Of a DNA stretch of 64,000 bases, positions 1 through 13,060 are shown piece after piece. Made by a program: the position numbers and the translations under genes. Origin of the DNA: Monomorium pharaonis (lineage: Eukaryota; Arthropoda; Insecta; Hymenoptera; Formicidae); the NCBI RefSeq assembly GCF_013373865.1, contig NC_050470.1, positions 6,246,373-6,310,372 on the forward strand, in the 5' to 3' direction. Numbering within the stretch: the stretch's first letter is position 1; each line of letters opens with the position of its first letter. Below the pieces are notes generated by a model, which had not been told where the DNA came from, made no database searches, and was given only the letters and a program-made list of their open reading frames with translations.

Positions 1-3000
1 CCAGTTCTATAAATTTTTTTTTCATATTTTTAAGGGCTCCGCGATAAAACTAGAACCGTAAAGATTTATTGCACCCGGGTCCTCGCATTGTTTATCGCTT
101 CTTCCGTTGCGTTGCTCTGTCACATTTGCGTGACCACGCATAGAATGAGAAAGCTCGCCTAATATTGAAAGGGCAGGGCGGACAGGGAGAGAGATACTAG
201 AGATATGTACAGTCTAGTTTTATTTTTAATTAAGAATTGTGAAAACGTTAATCGATTAAAGTGAACAATAACACCAGAGATATTATTATAGACAAATTGT
301 GGTACATAAATTATATATTTTTTGCCGCTTATTCTGATCAATACAACGAATATTTATCTTCGTTTTTGTGTATGACAAGCAGCAATTTGTACAAACAATA
401 GCGAGTGATTTTTCTCTCCTATGGAAGTCGAAGGTGTCACTTTTTGAGAACTAAATTCAACACTCGCGCTATCCGAGCATCAAGTTGAACGACATCATTG
501 TTCCATTGAAATCGCTGGAAATACTTGGCACATCGTATACAACGGTATATTTCACGATAAAAAAAAATGTTCGAAATGTACGCGAAATTGAATGCACGTC
601 GATCGATATCCGTATAATGATATATGCACACTTCGGCATACCACTGACTTGTCTATTAAACTGTTCGCATATTCGCGGCACTTGTCCCTCGTATGTCATC
701 AATCGTCGCGGCACCCTCTTTCGAGGATTAATACTTCCCGGCATCGACGTCGCGGGAGTACACGCCTAATAATAATATCGCCCGGGAGAAGTATAAGCGT
801 GGCCCGAAACGCGAAGAATCCGTCGTTTGCCGCTGAGGTACGCTGAGGGGGAAAAAAAAATCTCGTCATTTAATTACGGCACATTTAGGGCGCGTAGGTC
901 GTAACGACCGCCTCTAATATTAGTATCATTCGCGGAAGCGCGCTTCTGAAAAGCGATTAACGCAATACGCGGCACTCGCGTTAAGCGCCAAGTGATTTCA
1001 CGCCGCCTCTCGGACCGTGCGTTAATTTCCTTTTACGAAGACCCGCCGATTATAACACTCGAACGAGTTTAAACATTCGTTCTTATTAATTTCGACGTAA
1101 AAATTACATGGAAAATATCCATTGGATAATTCCGCACTTAACGTTACGATAAACGTTATGTTTGCTTGCCGATTTCAATGCGGTATTTAAAATTAACATT
1201 CTTCCATAGTAACACAATATCTTAAATGGAATAGAACATCTGTTATATTTTATTGTTATTACATATAATAAAGAGCTCTTCTCTACTGTGGAATGTCGAC
1301 AGCAGCTTAAGTTACGTGCGCTTGCGCATAAATAATATTACAAATTACAGAAGATTGATGCTCACATTTGTATGAGTTTCCGCAAATTCTAATGGCTTTG
1401 CAGATTAGTGAACGTAACGTGTACATATGATACATATGACGTAGCAAAACAACTTGTCGACTCGTTGCTCGTACGGTGAGAGCTGTGCGAAAAGTATTGC
1501 GAGTAATTACAAAATATTTCCGGTCGTCGCTCGCGTAAAAGCCGTTATTATTATCGACGTTGTTGAAGGTGTGTCACGCGCCGCGAAATTCCCGGGCAGA
1601 ACGGAAGAAGAAAGGCCGCCCGCCATGGTAATCTCTCACATGTCGCTTCGGGACATCGCAGATGCGTGATCCACGAGCGAGGAATCAATAGAAAGTTTAA
1701 GATCATCATAACACGTCGATTCAGGTCTTTAACCGTGATCTCGACCGACACTCATCACCCGATGCATTTCCGTCATGTGAAAACCCGAAGGAGAGAGAGA
1801 GAAAGAGCGGAAGAGAGGGGTCTCTGTGTGTGTATCTGTCATTATCGCGTTGAAACGTTATATGGTTATTATGGACGAGTAACGCGCCTCTTGAAATGCG
1901 GGTAATTTTTCTGTTATTTATTTTCCGTTATTAATTGTTATCAGCGCGCTAAATCAACATGCATTAATAGGAACTAATTAAGCCAACGGGTCCCATTAGA
2001 TAAACGAGCGCAATTTGTGCTAGTTAAGTAGGTAATTAACTTGAGAGATAAAGATTTTAAAAACACTAAAAAGATTCGAGGATTATAAAAATCGATCCTC
2101 CTCGAGAGGAGGAAATCACTTAAATATCACAAAATCACGCGTATGTCGATAGATGCTGTCAGGTAATAATATTAAAAGTGAATCTGTATCTTTGTGTATT
2201 ATTAATTGCAAATCACAGCGAATTATAATTTACATTTCAATATATTAAAACTGCATTCAATACCAGGAGTCACGTTTTTTCATTGTGTTTTTCTTTCGAT
2301 TGTGCTTTCATGTATATTCTTTTTTTTTTGTGCAGACTTTTTCGTCTGCTTTCGTCCGAAACTGTGTTCAGTATGCGTTGATTACGAGTTTATTGAAACG
2401 TTGGTATTATACATCGACCCGTCACTTATGATGCGGCGTACAGGTCCGGAAAGGTTGCAGATCCTAAGTATTCGAGCGAGCTCGAATTAGCGTTTGCTGA
2501 CTCGTATTTTTGGCACCTGCCACACCTAACGCGCCACGAAATTCGAAACGTTCCGTGCATCAGGGCGGTGTAGAAGAGTAAAATAAAGCACCGCTTTGGA
2601 AAGAATTGAACACGGCCGGCATTTCCTGACTCTCGTGAGGTGCATCAATCAAAATTAATACCCGTATTTATTGCCGATATATTTAAACTCATTGATAACG
2701 AGCGATTACGAGGTTTCGTGAGTAATCAATGGTCTTGATCCTCGCACACATTTTATCTCGTTTCTCGGAATGTAAACGCGACGGAACGATAGTATTTTAA
2801 GGCTTTAAGCAATCTTAGAATTACATGGTTGATTATCCGGAACTCATCGTCGAGTGATTTGCATTTCTTTCACAGATGATTATATCACGGCTAGATATCT
2901 TTCCTCGAGAAAAAGATTTTCTCGATAAATTTTTTCTGTTTTAAAGGATCGCTATAAACATTAAAAACTACAAGTTGCAATTGAAAACGAAAACGGGAAA

Positions 3001-3769
3001 ATGAAAAACAAGAATATTTAATCGGAACGGACTATTTCCGTTCGTTTAAAACTGTTTCAGTTATTATAGGTAATGTTGCCGTCGCCTGGCTCGAATCGCG
3101 AATGTCTTATAACGTAAAGTAAAACGCTTATGTTACATAAAAACACGGCAAATATATAGTACGCTCAACGTATGCATGTGCTGCATTAAAAACAGTAGTT
3201 TACTGTGCGAGAATTACTTAATGGGAAGATCAACGATTGAGATAAATAAGTATCATTACTAAACTGATTCTTCTCATTTATTCTAATCATATTTAATAAG
3301 ATAATCAATTTTCGAACAATTTTATATTAATTATTGTCAATAAATCATTAATCAATTATTTTTGCTGAGATACAAATAAGATACGAAGATAAAAATAATA
3401 ATACTTTAATGTTCTTTCTTCTAGAATTATTGACCTCCAAGTTGTGTAATAGAATATATATAGAAAATAAGATAAACATCCAATTCAAGTATTAAGCCAT
3501 TCAGCTAAATGGTATATTTTACAAAATTGCTTATTAATAATTAAACATATTGTATACAAAACACATCAGAATAAGGAAACAAAAAATAAGTAAACAAGAT
3601 TCATTTCTAGGCAAATTTACATATTTATATCTCAAGAATCATCGTCAATTTGATACAATTTTCCTCAAAATTACTCTGCTATGATTTAGTAGAAACATAT
3701 TCCCAGAATACATTGCAAATCCGGTCAGAAGTAAAAGTCTGAGGAGTATGAATATCTGCGAGTGCTTAC
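1..3769 (-). other. Intron 1 of the ladybird-type gene (part)
   Basis: This stretch follows the splice donor of the ladybird-type exon and is read as its first intron. No homeodomain coding sequence (the WFQNRRAK-type helix 3) is present on the minus strand. The sequence is AT-rich with a somewhat CpG-richer patch at about 700-1050. It holds small perfect hairpins, at 2096-2113 (7-bp arms, CGAG loop) and 2905-2925 (9-bp arms, 3-base loop), and a short GA run near 1793. No other gene is seen. Confidence 0.6.
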
Positions 3770-4892
3770 CCTGACTATGTTCGCCCGCATCGAAGGTCTT
3801 GCTGGTCATTTGGAAGAGTGCGTCCAAGGGACTGCCCTGCCCTGTGGTTCTCTTGCCGTTTTGGCCAGTGTGGGAGCCGTGCTGTTGCGGCATTTTCCTC
3901 TTGAGCTGCTGCTGCTGCGGCTGCTGAAGCGCCGGATGATGCAGACCGGGATGAATGCCCGCGTGATGAAGCGCGGCGTGATGATGGTGATGATGGGCAA
4001 GCGGGTCCGGACTACCGGAATCCGACACGGAGCTCCTTCCGGACGACGAGGAGCTGCTGAGAGGTGGCTCACTGATGGAGCTGGACATGGACGCGAGTGA
4101 CATACCCATCAGCGAGAGATCTCGGGGCCCGGTCGCGTGACTCGGGTGACTACTATGATGATGATGGTGCTGCAGATGATGCTGATGATGATGCTGCTGC
4201 AGGTGATGACGCTGATGGCCGAGGCCGGAATCCGCCGTGTCCCAAGGACGGACGATCTTCGCCTTCGGCCGATGCGACAGAATATCGAGAATACTGAAAG
4301 ACTTAACTCCGCGGTCATTGGATTCTCGTTCCCTCTCGTCCTCCTCATCCGAGTGCTGCATCTGCACCATCTTCAAACGTTTTAGTGGCTTGAAGTAGTC
4401 ATCCGTAGTACCAGCAGCCGCCGCTCCATTGCTACCGGTCCTGCTGTTCATCTCCTCCTCCTCCTCCTCCTCCTCGTCCTCTTCGTCATCCCTGAGCGTC
4501 GTGACCGAATCACCGCTCTCGCGAGTCCTGCTACCTGTTCTGCCATTCGACATCCTATATTCCCCATTGCGAGAATAATCCCTCTCTTCATCCTCCGTCA
4601 CCGAGTCCCGTGGATAGGTTCTTCTGGGACTCAGACGATCGACATAATCTTCCCTGGTAGAGGCCAGCTCGTCCTCCGTGTTGGGCGTCGCGACTACCAG
4701 CGGCAGCGGACTAGGACAGCCCACGGATATCTCGTCCTCGTCCTCCTGGACATCTCCTCGACCCGGCGAGCCTCTGCACGACGTCCGTCGGTGTGCCGAC
4801 GAGCCGCTCACGCAGCCGGGTGTCGCGGCGCTGGAAGATACCGTCGTTGATGGCGACATCGTGTACGATTCTGTCATCTCCGTGGTACACAT
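3770..4892 (-). CDS. lbe/lbl (Lbx): Ladybird/Lbx-type homeobox transcription factor, first coding exon (partial gene)
   Basis: This is coding exon 1 (374 codons plus one base) of an Lbx-family homeodomain transcription factor, a nuclear DNA-binding protein that in flies and vertebrates specifies muscle and neural cell identity. The start is the first in-frame ATG (4892); an in-frame TAG lies upstream at 5031-5033. Visible parts: Ser/Thr-rich N-terminus; acidic run at residues about 135-147; basic patch KPLKRLK (about 168-174); an Engrailed-homology-1 motif FSILDIL (about 199-205; 4278-4298), which in this class recruits Groucho co-repressors; His/Gln-rich tracts (about 229-246 and 300-310); and SPLDALFQMTSKTF (about 354-367), matching the block just before the homeodomain exon in LBX proteins (SPLCALEELASKTF in vertebrates). 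The exon ends at 3770 with a GTAAGC donor in phase 1. The homeodomain is absent, so the gene continues beyond base 1 after an intron of more than 3.7 kb. Family assignment rests on these two blocks. Orthology to lbe versus lbl cannot be decided. Confidence 0.82.
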
Positions 4893-5530
4893 GCCGCGCC
4901 GATATGAGAAGGAGGGCTGAACTAAAAAGCTCGAGACACTCGCCTGATGGCTTTTGGCGAGCCAGTCGCGAGGCCACGGCAAAATTAACTTCTCAAGCAC
5001 CGCGCATTCTTTCGATAACGCACTTACGTCCTAAAACTGTTCACGGGATCACCGCACGGTCTATCAAGTCTCATTCACTGGCCTAACATGTTCAAGTCCT
5101 CGACAATCTGGTGGCAGCGAGCCCGTTCGAGCCACAGTCACAAAACCAATCGCACTAATCGCTATCGGTGACCCGTCATCGCGCTTCAAACCGGCACACG
5201 AGTCACATCATTGACGACCTCCGGATGATCCGTCTTCTATCTCTCGTCGAGACATCTTCCTCGAGTGGCCACCGTTAAATGTCAGCATGCGAAAGAGAGA
5301 CGTCAATTGTCATTCTGTCAAACGCCCGACTCGTGTGTCCTCCCTCCTTCACTCTGACGCACTGCCACCGTCGTCCGTTCGAAACTCAACACCAAAATAT
5401 GATACCCAGGGCTTCATAGCGAGCGAGCTGTGGAACGCTTCTGTTCCCCGAGCGTCCTCGAATGACAACCTGTTTCTGTCGAAAGTAGAAACCCGACCGG
5501 ATGTCAGTCCTCCTCCCTTCGCTATTTCTC
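4893..5530 (-). other. 5' leader and upstream sequence of the ladybird-type gene
   Basis: Reading leftward into the ATG at 4892, this GC-balanced stretch has stop codons in the coding frame (TAG at 5031-5033), so coding does not extend further upstream in one exon. A short upstream ORF (ATG at 5007, stop after four codons) would lie in the leader if transcription starts above it. The transcription start cannot be placed from sequence. Confidence 0.4.
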
Positions 5531-5539
5531 ACTGAACAC

Positions 5540-6440
5540 CACCAGCACACGGAAAAGGAGAGAAAGAGAGAGACGGAGAAAAACGCGTCCTGACGCCGCG
5601 CGTCGCAGAGACACCCGCTGCGAGCGAGATACGCGCGCGAAACGTCAATACGTCGGCGTTTAACGAGTTTCGGTGCTAAGGAGGCAGCCGGGTGCCTCCT
5701 CTCAGGCCAGTCGAAGCCGGTGACGCGAAATGGTACGGTGGACGGGGATCCCCCGGCGCCGGCGTTGGGCAGGCGCTTTCTTCACGACCGGCTCGGCGCA
5801 CGCGTAGAAGGACGGTGGAGCCGTTCGAGTCCGGCCGCACGTTTCGAAGCCGCTGCCACGGTACCGGGTGCCACCTCCGTCGCGAGAACGCGCCCCCTTG
5901 GCGGATCCCGTGGGCCGGTCGAGATCTGATCCCGCCTACGGTAATCTAACGTAGTCAGCACGGCAAAATGACGCCGCCGCTGCCGCGGGATGGAATTTTT
6001 ACGAGACGTACTTAACATCCCGCAGCGTCGCGGCGGGCGCGACCGTCCTTCCTTCCTCTCACCTCCTCTGCTCCCTCCTCTCTCCCTCCTTATTCCACCC
6101 CTCTCTATCTCTCTCTCTCTCTCTCTCCTCTCCGCCTCGAAACGCGCGAGCATTCTCCCGCTCTCGAGAATGACGTGGGACTGACCCTCCACGACGCAGA
6201 GGGCGACTAACGAGGGCCCACCGTGATTTTCGTCCCACCCGGAGCGTGGATTTCGGCCTCCGCCGCGAGCGAGTCTTGGGAACGGATTATCGGGCGGGAT
6301 GTTAACGGCCGCGTCTCTCGATCACGCGGGACGGACGACGACTTGGAGATCGACGGGCGGCCCGCAAATACGTCTGATAGCGACGCGATATATTCCACAC
6401 GGGGAACCGATGAGAGAACTCGTCTTCCGTAGTATTATGC
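5540..6440 (-). promoter_or_regulatory. CpG-rich candidate promoter region of the ladybird-type gene
   Basis: A CpG-dense, GC-rich block lies immediately upstream of the leader and contrasts with AT-rich DNA beyond 6450. It includes GA-rich sequence (about 5560-5582) and a (CT)10 tract (6108-6127), the kind of sequence bound by GAGA-factor proteins in insects. No TATA box or initiator is clear. The promoter role is inferred from position and composition only. Confidence 0.35.
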
Positions 6441-9400
6441 ATTATACATTATGCGTAACATCTCTATAATTTGCGTTTGTGTCAGTTACTTCCTCTATTA
6501 TTATCCACGTCTTTCTACTTTGTGATACCTGTGTTATCGCTTGGTCATTTGAGCATAAAATATAAGTATGCAGCACGATATAAATGTAATAGGTTTTTCT
6601 TTTTTTTTAAATATATTTGTGAAGGCTCTTATAAAGCAATGTCGATATGCAAATTGTACCTGCCAATTGCAGTGCGATAAAGTTATCGTCTCGCTCGTGA
6701 AACATAATTTGAAAATTGTGTTAGATTCCCTGATAAAAATTTTCTACAGAATTTTTATACGAATTGGGACACTTTTCAGAAATCCTGAAAAGATCTACAT
6801 CTTTCCTCAGAATTGTTATAATTTTTTAGAGTTTCTGTATGATTTTATAACTTTTTAGGAAATCTTTCAGATTTTTTATACGCGAATCTTAAAATATTTT
6901 ATACATAAAAGTTACATATAATATGTATATGAAAAAAATTTGAAGAAAGATTTTCTTAGTTTTTTTTTAAATATTTTAGGTTGCCTAAAAAATTTTTTTA
7001 GAAAAATTTTCATCAACGTTATATAGTGAAAATATGTTCTACAATCAAATAAATAAAATTAGAATTTTATCTTTTTTTATACGCATAAAACGAAGGAGAC
7101 ATTTTTTCTCATGTAATCGCGACGGATTCTCAAGATTGCAACAAGCGGAAGTATCTATGAATCAGAGATAACTAATCGGATATGGTCGAATTATCAAAGG
7201 ACATGAAAGACGACGATGGCTGCCATAGATAAGGTCGCTTGACTATTACCGACCCATTATAACGATAGAAGAATATCGCATCTATTACATACGTCTGTTA
7301 CATACAGATCATTATCTACAACCCGATTTCAGAATCGATTTAGCTATCAATTGTAATTGTGGCACAATAGTCGACAAACTGGCGACTCTCGATATTATCC
7401 TTCCGTTATAAGTGTTATTAAATTACAAAGGTTTAAACTGTTACACGCGAAAGACAAACGGGAATTCTGTTGTATTCTTCTTTAATTAATTATCTCAATT
7501 ATTTAATGATTTTGTCACGTGAAATTAAATAAATAATATACTTATAAAATATAGTGAGAGGTACAGAAAAAAATTTCAATTATATTTTATATATAAAACT
7601 GAGATAACTAATTATTTAGTTTCATCTAGACAATCAAAATATATGTTTTATAACATTTTTATGAATACTAAATTGAAATACTTAATTTCAATAATTATTA
7701 ATATTTTGAATTATAAATTTATGTCGAATAATATTGTTTTAATTACCAAAGTTAAAGTTGATATTTGCATGAGTGTTTGAGCACAAACAGTAATTTTAAA
7801 CAGACTTCAGCTTATTGTCGTCAGTATCTTTTGTGCAACCAGCCGAATAAAGAAAAAAACCAAGCGTATATCGTATTGAACAGGTTTAATTTAAAGAGAA
7901 CAGAAACGAAGACCATTGAATTTCCTGCGTTCTATTTTTGTTTCACCTGTTCGTGGTTTTTAGCCGATAGAATCGCTCCACTATGCATCCGACGGATACG
8001 TGTACGTTGTTGTCTTTCGAATATATTTTCGAACTCTAACTTTTCCATTGACAATAAAAATCAACAATACATTGCAGAGATATTATTTAATTTTATCTAA
8101 ATTCTATAAACAAATATTTAAGTTATTGTTTGATATTGTAGGAACACTATATATTCGTTCATTATCGTATTGATATTTGGCATTATTTGAAATACAATTT
8201 AAAATACAATTTTCATCCTCTTGATCTATTATTAGGGTAACATTAGAGGAACTTTCACTTATTAATTGCGAATGAAAGTTAATTACTATTATTATATAAA
8301 AAAGAAACGTAGCAAAAGCCATCATAAAAATTCATCTTACATTACATAGTTGACGTATATGCACGCATTATACGTCTCTGTCACATTTCTATACGTCGTA
8401 AATCGATATTACCTGCCGATTTGTGATGCAAATGTGAATTTATATAATACCGAGAAACAATTTGCTTTCACCGAGCGACGAGTCGCTTTCGTGCCTTCGA
8501 AATTTCACAGAAGCGGATTTCGCGAGCCTGTAATGTGAACACCGATAATTGTAATAAATCGCGCCAACCAATTTACCGCGCTTAGCAGTACACGACGATA
8601 CTAAATTGTGCGCGACTGCATGCATGCAACGTGTAATCCAATCCTACCGACATCCTGCCCATCTAGATTGCCGCGGATTAATAGTCATTATTTCGCATAA
8701 GTAGCATAACTGAAAAATACATACCGCGTAAACGCGACGTGTATGAGGAACAATTGTCCCAGGCACTTTGGAGACAATCACGCGCAAGAGATTGATGTCA
8801 CTCTCCGCGCGTAACAGTGTTTTTGATATTGATAAATTAATACTTAGAAACTTGAGGAATATCTTCCACTTGTCAGCAGTTATCTACGATTGTAGAGATA
8901 CGGCGAATCAAAGAGGGAAGAGGAGAGGATATCGAGTAACTTCGTCAAATTTTTAATTTTTCAATTGAGACCTTGTCTTTATTTACATTTTATTGATAAT
9001 TATGAATTTTCTGTCGAATCGGGGCGACATGAATAGACGTACATATAATTCCACTGTCTGTTTTGTGGGCTATTCAAAAGAGATGCATGACACGAGACAA
9101 AATGTTCTTTCAACGATTTAGAGCCGTTATTTTCCTATCGAGCACTTGATTAGACGTTTTCATTCATAACTGCTTAATTTTTAACATACGGCATCTGGAT
9201 GACTAAACGTCAAATTGTAACTCGTTTAAAGCACAATTCACTCGGAGATATGTGAAAAATGAGACTTTATCCTTCGGAAATAGGCATAATAATATTGGTT
9301 GTCAATCATTCATAACACGGGAAACAATTGGTCCTCCGTCTCTCGCTACGAGAGAGATGAACTCCGAACGGATCGGCGAACACGCTCGCCCAAAGTGCCT

Positions 9401-10428
9401 ATTTGTTTCACGGACACCCTGTATTTAATCCTAATACACGACATCACGCGATACCGCTCCGGCAATTAAAGATTAGTAGAGAAACATTTATTAAATCAAT
9501 CAAGCCGGCGTGAAAGCCGGCGGCGCGGCGGCCGAATATCCGCCGATCGCGAGGATCGCAATCTCTCATTCACCGAAATCAGTAAAATCTTTTTAGAGTC
9601 CCCTTTAAGTTCAATTTAGCGGGCAGGAGCGGTGTGCCGACCATTCTTCCCGGCCAGTTCGACCAACCGGACCGTCCGTCCGTCCGCGGCCCTTTTTCTT
9701 CCTCTTCTTCTGCGTCTTTGCTTCTTCTTCTCGACCTTCCACGTCGGCTTTTCTATCCCGATACAAAGAGGCGCGAGCGAGCCTAATTATTATGATAGCT
9801 CGCCACCGGATTCTGTCGGTCCCTTTGATCTGCCGCCGTTTAGCATGATCCCCCGATATTTAGGTAGGCTCTGTTGTCCAGGAAGGCTTGGAGGGGGCAC
9901 CCTCGTGCAGTAAAAGAGGAGAGAGACGATGCGTGCGTATGCGTGTACGTGTGTGACCGTGGACGAGAGGAGGGGGAGGGCGGGAGGGCGGGAGGTAGGA
10001 TTTAGGGAAGGAATCATCGGCGGCACAGGGACGCGATAAACTATCCATCAATGAGGATTTTTTTCGAAAAGTTTACGCCTGTGTGTCTCCGTCTCCTCCC
10101 CTTCTGTCTCCTCCGCCCTCGTTTCTTTCCCTCCGTCCCGCTTGATTGCTTCCAGCGGCCACCACCAGTTTCGTCGTTCCCGGGCCACACGCGAACGCGG
10201 ATTACATTAAGACATTTTTTACAAAGTAAGAAAGACCGACCTTTAATTGATAATTCCTTCTTTTTCACGCGCCGCGTTCGTTGGTATGCGCTCCGAGAGG
10301 TAAAAAATGGCCTGCCTTTTATGCGTGTAACGAGACGATCGTCTGATACTTTTGTTAAAATTGAATTGCAGAATAGCAAACGTTTTCGTTCTCCCTTTTT
10401 GCGAACGTGTATGTACACACAGGTGGAT

Positions 10429-10447
10429 TTGTGTTAATTTAACACAA
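10429..10447. repeat. 19-bp palindrome (9-bp arms, 1-base centre)
   Basis: The arms TTGTGTTAA and TTAACACAA are perfect reverse complements around a single T. The half-site TTAACACA recurs downstream near 10511 and 10679, so the palindrome may be the edge of a decayed AT-rich repeat. No target duplication was identified. Confidence 0.5.
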
Positions 10448-11640
10448 GATAAATTTCTTAGAAAGTAAAATATTATACGTCCAAAATTAACGCAAAAGAA
10501 TGTAATATTTTAACACATTTCGTATAACACATCATAAACGTATATTTATTCAGTAAATTTAAACTTATAATGTTGATATATACAACTTATTCATTTATGT
10601 TAGAATTTATGTTTAAAATTAAATTTTTTATTTATTTACTTATAAATTGTTATTTTGTTGAGAATATTGAATATCAATTTAACACAAATTTATTTAAATA
10701 ACTATTGCATTATGTTGACATTAATTAGATACAGATCTAAAAAAATGTTTTGTGTGGTCATCCATATAATTACGTAAAATACTCAAATTAACTGTTAGAA
10801 TGTCAAAACTTTTTTTGCAGCACTGCTAATGTGATTCTTAAACATTCTTCTGATAATACAACAAAATTATTTTCAGATTTCTAGTTAGCTACATTTTTGT
10901 AATATTTTAACAATACCATTTTTCTGTGTATTTCTGCAATCGCAATTTTGTCGTTGTTCACACTTCTACTTCACAGCTGTTTACGGCTTTAAAACACCTA
11001 GAAAATAACATAATAACATATTATAATAACTTGTGGAGTTAATCGCATACAATATTACTAGCTATCATGTTCAGTTTATGAGTCTTTTGTAAAATGACTT
11101 TCTCCCGTGAAGACGTGACATTTGTCAGAATGTCAAAAGGCCATCGCATATACGTTATTAAAATCGGGACGCAAATCTACCGGCTTTTCAGACCAATTCC
11201 GTCAGACTCGCTCAGACACCGCGTAGTTTCGACGTTTGGCAAATGTTAGATAAATCGATGAAAATTTACGTAAAACGCATTTGTAAATATAATATTTTTA
11301 TACATAAGCAACTTTGATATTTCCTACTTTTCGGAAATCTTTTACTAACCTTTTAGTTAAAGTTAATTGCAATTATATTGCATTAATATCATGATAATAC
11401 AAAATACGATAAGTATACGTTTGAATTGTTTAAAGTTTATATATTTACGCTCATTTTTGCACCGGTCTTTTAGAACTTCAATTTAGATCTTGAATCGCTT
11501 CGAGTAAATTTTAGAAAAGCTTTTCGCAGTTTCGTATTATTTGGGTTACCAGTGATGCGCAACCCGCGGGCTACGGATTGCATGACTATGAACTGCAGGT
11601 TACGCATCACATAATGCGCATACAAAGTATCCTAAATGTT

Positions 11641-11876
11641 CACTGAAAAAAAAATTTGATAACAGCTATCAAATATTGAGTGAAAGAATGTTAATTAGAT
11701 ATTTAGTTAATGTAAAAAATAATTTTATTTTTTTTAAATATTTGCAATAAGTACATAACGAAATTTATTAAATATAATATTTAGAAAAGTAAAATTATTC
11801 TTAGACATATTAATTAAATATTTAATGGATTTAACTTTAATATTTGATAGGTATCGCCAAACTCTTTTTTTCGATG
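11641..11876. mobile_element. Fold-back (MITE-like) element with arms of about 115 bp
   Basis: The left half begins CACTGAAAAAAAAATTTGAT and its sequence returns as the reverse complement in the right half. Shared blocks, in order from both ends, are CTATCAAATATT, a TTAATTA/ATATTTA-type block, AATAATTTTA and TAAATATT. The two arms align over nearly the whole element with scattered substitutions, leaving almost no unique centre. There is no ORF, so any mobility would need a transposase supplied elsewhere. The exact ends and a target duplication are uncertain. Confidence 0.7.
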
Positions 11877-12079
11877 TACACATCACCGAAATAAACATTA
11901 TGCGGCTCTCCTATTTCTAAAAATAGCCGTTAAAAATGATAATTTAAAAAAGATTGCGCATCACTGATTTGGATGATTCTCGTAATGCGTCTGCACAGAA
12001 CGAAATCTCCCAATGTGCGAGGCAAACAAGCACGTTAACAGCATCAAACGTGACGCTAAATAGAGACGTGTCCTGTATA

Positions 12080-13060
12080 AATACAGCACTAATTTATCTC
12101 GGTGCTACCTGAAGTCTCCGGTCTGTTTAGATATTTACGTTTCACGTACCGGGTAAGATCGGCGGCATACATTCGTACACACATGCACCCGACATGCGGG
12201 CCTAGTATTGCTTCTTTTCCGTCTACCGCGCGCGACACCGAGAGAGAAGGAAGAGTTCAGTCGACGCTAACTACAGAGTCGGTGCGACGCACCCTATCTC
12301 TAGGAGTACGTTAACCGACGTGTGCTCGCGTAGATAGCGAGCGGAGTTCGATCGCTCGGATAGACGGCAAGTCTCCGTCCCATCCCGTCGCTATGTCCTC
12401 CATATTAGACGCGATACGTGTATTTAGCCGTAATTGACGAGAGTTCGGGACGAGGCAACGGAGGCTCGGCGCGGCTCATGGGCGGCCCCCCCCTCCCTCC
12501 CACCCTTCGGTGTACAATGCAACGTGCATCGGGTGGATGCGGATGTGTGCGAGTGTACGTGTGCGTCAGATCTCCCCGCTGCAGCTCCAGTCCCACCAGC
12601 GCGACCTGCTGTTCGCCCATACCCGCTGTGCCAGCCCCACTTCGCGTACCCGGGACGTCTACCCTCCCTGTCGCGCACTCGGCGAAACGCATTCCCTCTC
12701 GGCGCGGCGCCTCCGCTCGCTCGGCACGGTGCGTTCCGCTCGAGCACCGCCTCGTCCACCAGCCGATTGGTCGAGCGGCCCTTTAACGCTCGCCCCGTAA
12801 ATCGATTTATATCGCGAGGGATTTTTGCTCCCTTCCTCCGCGCGCGTCGTTGTTGCATGCTTGCTCGAACGAGCGAGCGAGCGAGCGAGCGAGCGGACGC
12901 GCCGACGATACGATAAAGCACCGAAATTTTCACGCTTTCGCGAAACGCTCGCGCGTCTCGAGCTTTTCGTCGCCCCCTCCTGCGCTCCGACCCCTCCGCG
13001 CAAAGCTTGTGCAGGACGAAAACGTGTGACTCGCGGACTCGGCAGCAGTTGATTAGTAAT
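12080..13060. other. CpG-rich island with simple repeats, no supported gene
   Basis: This is a GC- and CpG-rich block with overlapping ORFs on both strands. They are compositional by-products: they start mostly at non-ATG codons, are Arg/Ala/Pro/Ser-rich and show no domain. It holds a (GAGC)6 tetranucleotide tract at 12871-12895. It may be an unannotated promoter or regulatory island. Confidence 0.4.

Larger units (their letters stand above)
6450..12080. other. AT-rich intergenic region without recognised genes
   Basis: No supported gene is seen. The region contains a hairpin at 6773-6793 (8-bp arms CTTTTCAG/CTGAAAAG), a 19-base near-perfect palindrome at 10429-10447 and a fold-back element at 11641-11876, listed separately. 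A GC-rich patch at about 9500-10200 (including CCGGC-type inverted repeats near 9503-9540 and G/C-rich runs near 9960-10140) has ORFs only from non-ATG starts and no recognisable protein. Confidence 0.5.

Noticed and set aside
3645..3769. C-terminal tail of the ladybird ORF past 3770
   Set aside because: It reads into the intron after a GTAAGC donor exactly where LBX genes split before the homeodomain, and the tail (hydrophobic, no domain) ends without a homeodomain.
4893..5000. N-terminal extension of the ladybird ORF to 5000
   Set aside because: The extended frame begins at GTG (4998-5000), not ATG, and an in-frame TAG lies just upstream; the first ATG is at 4892.
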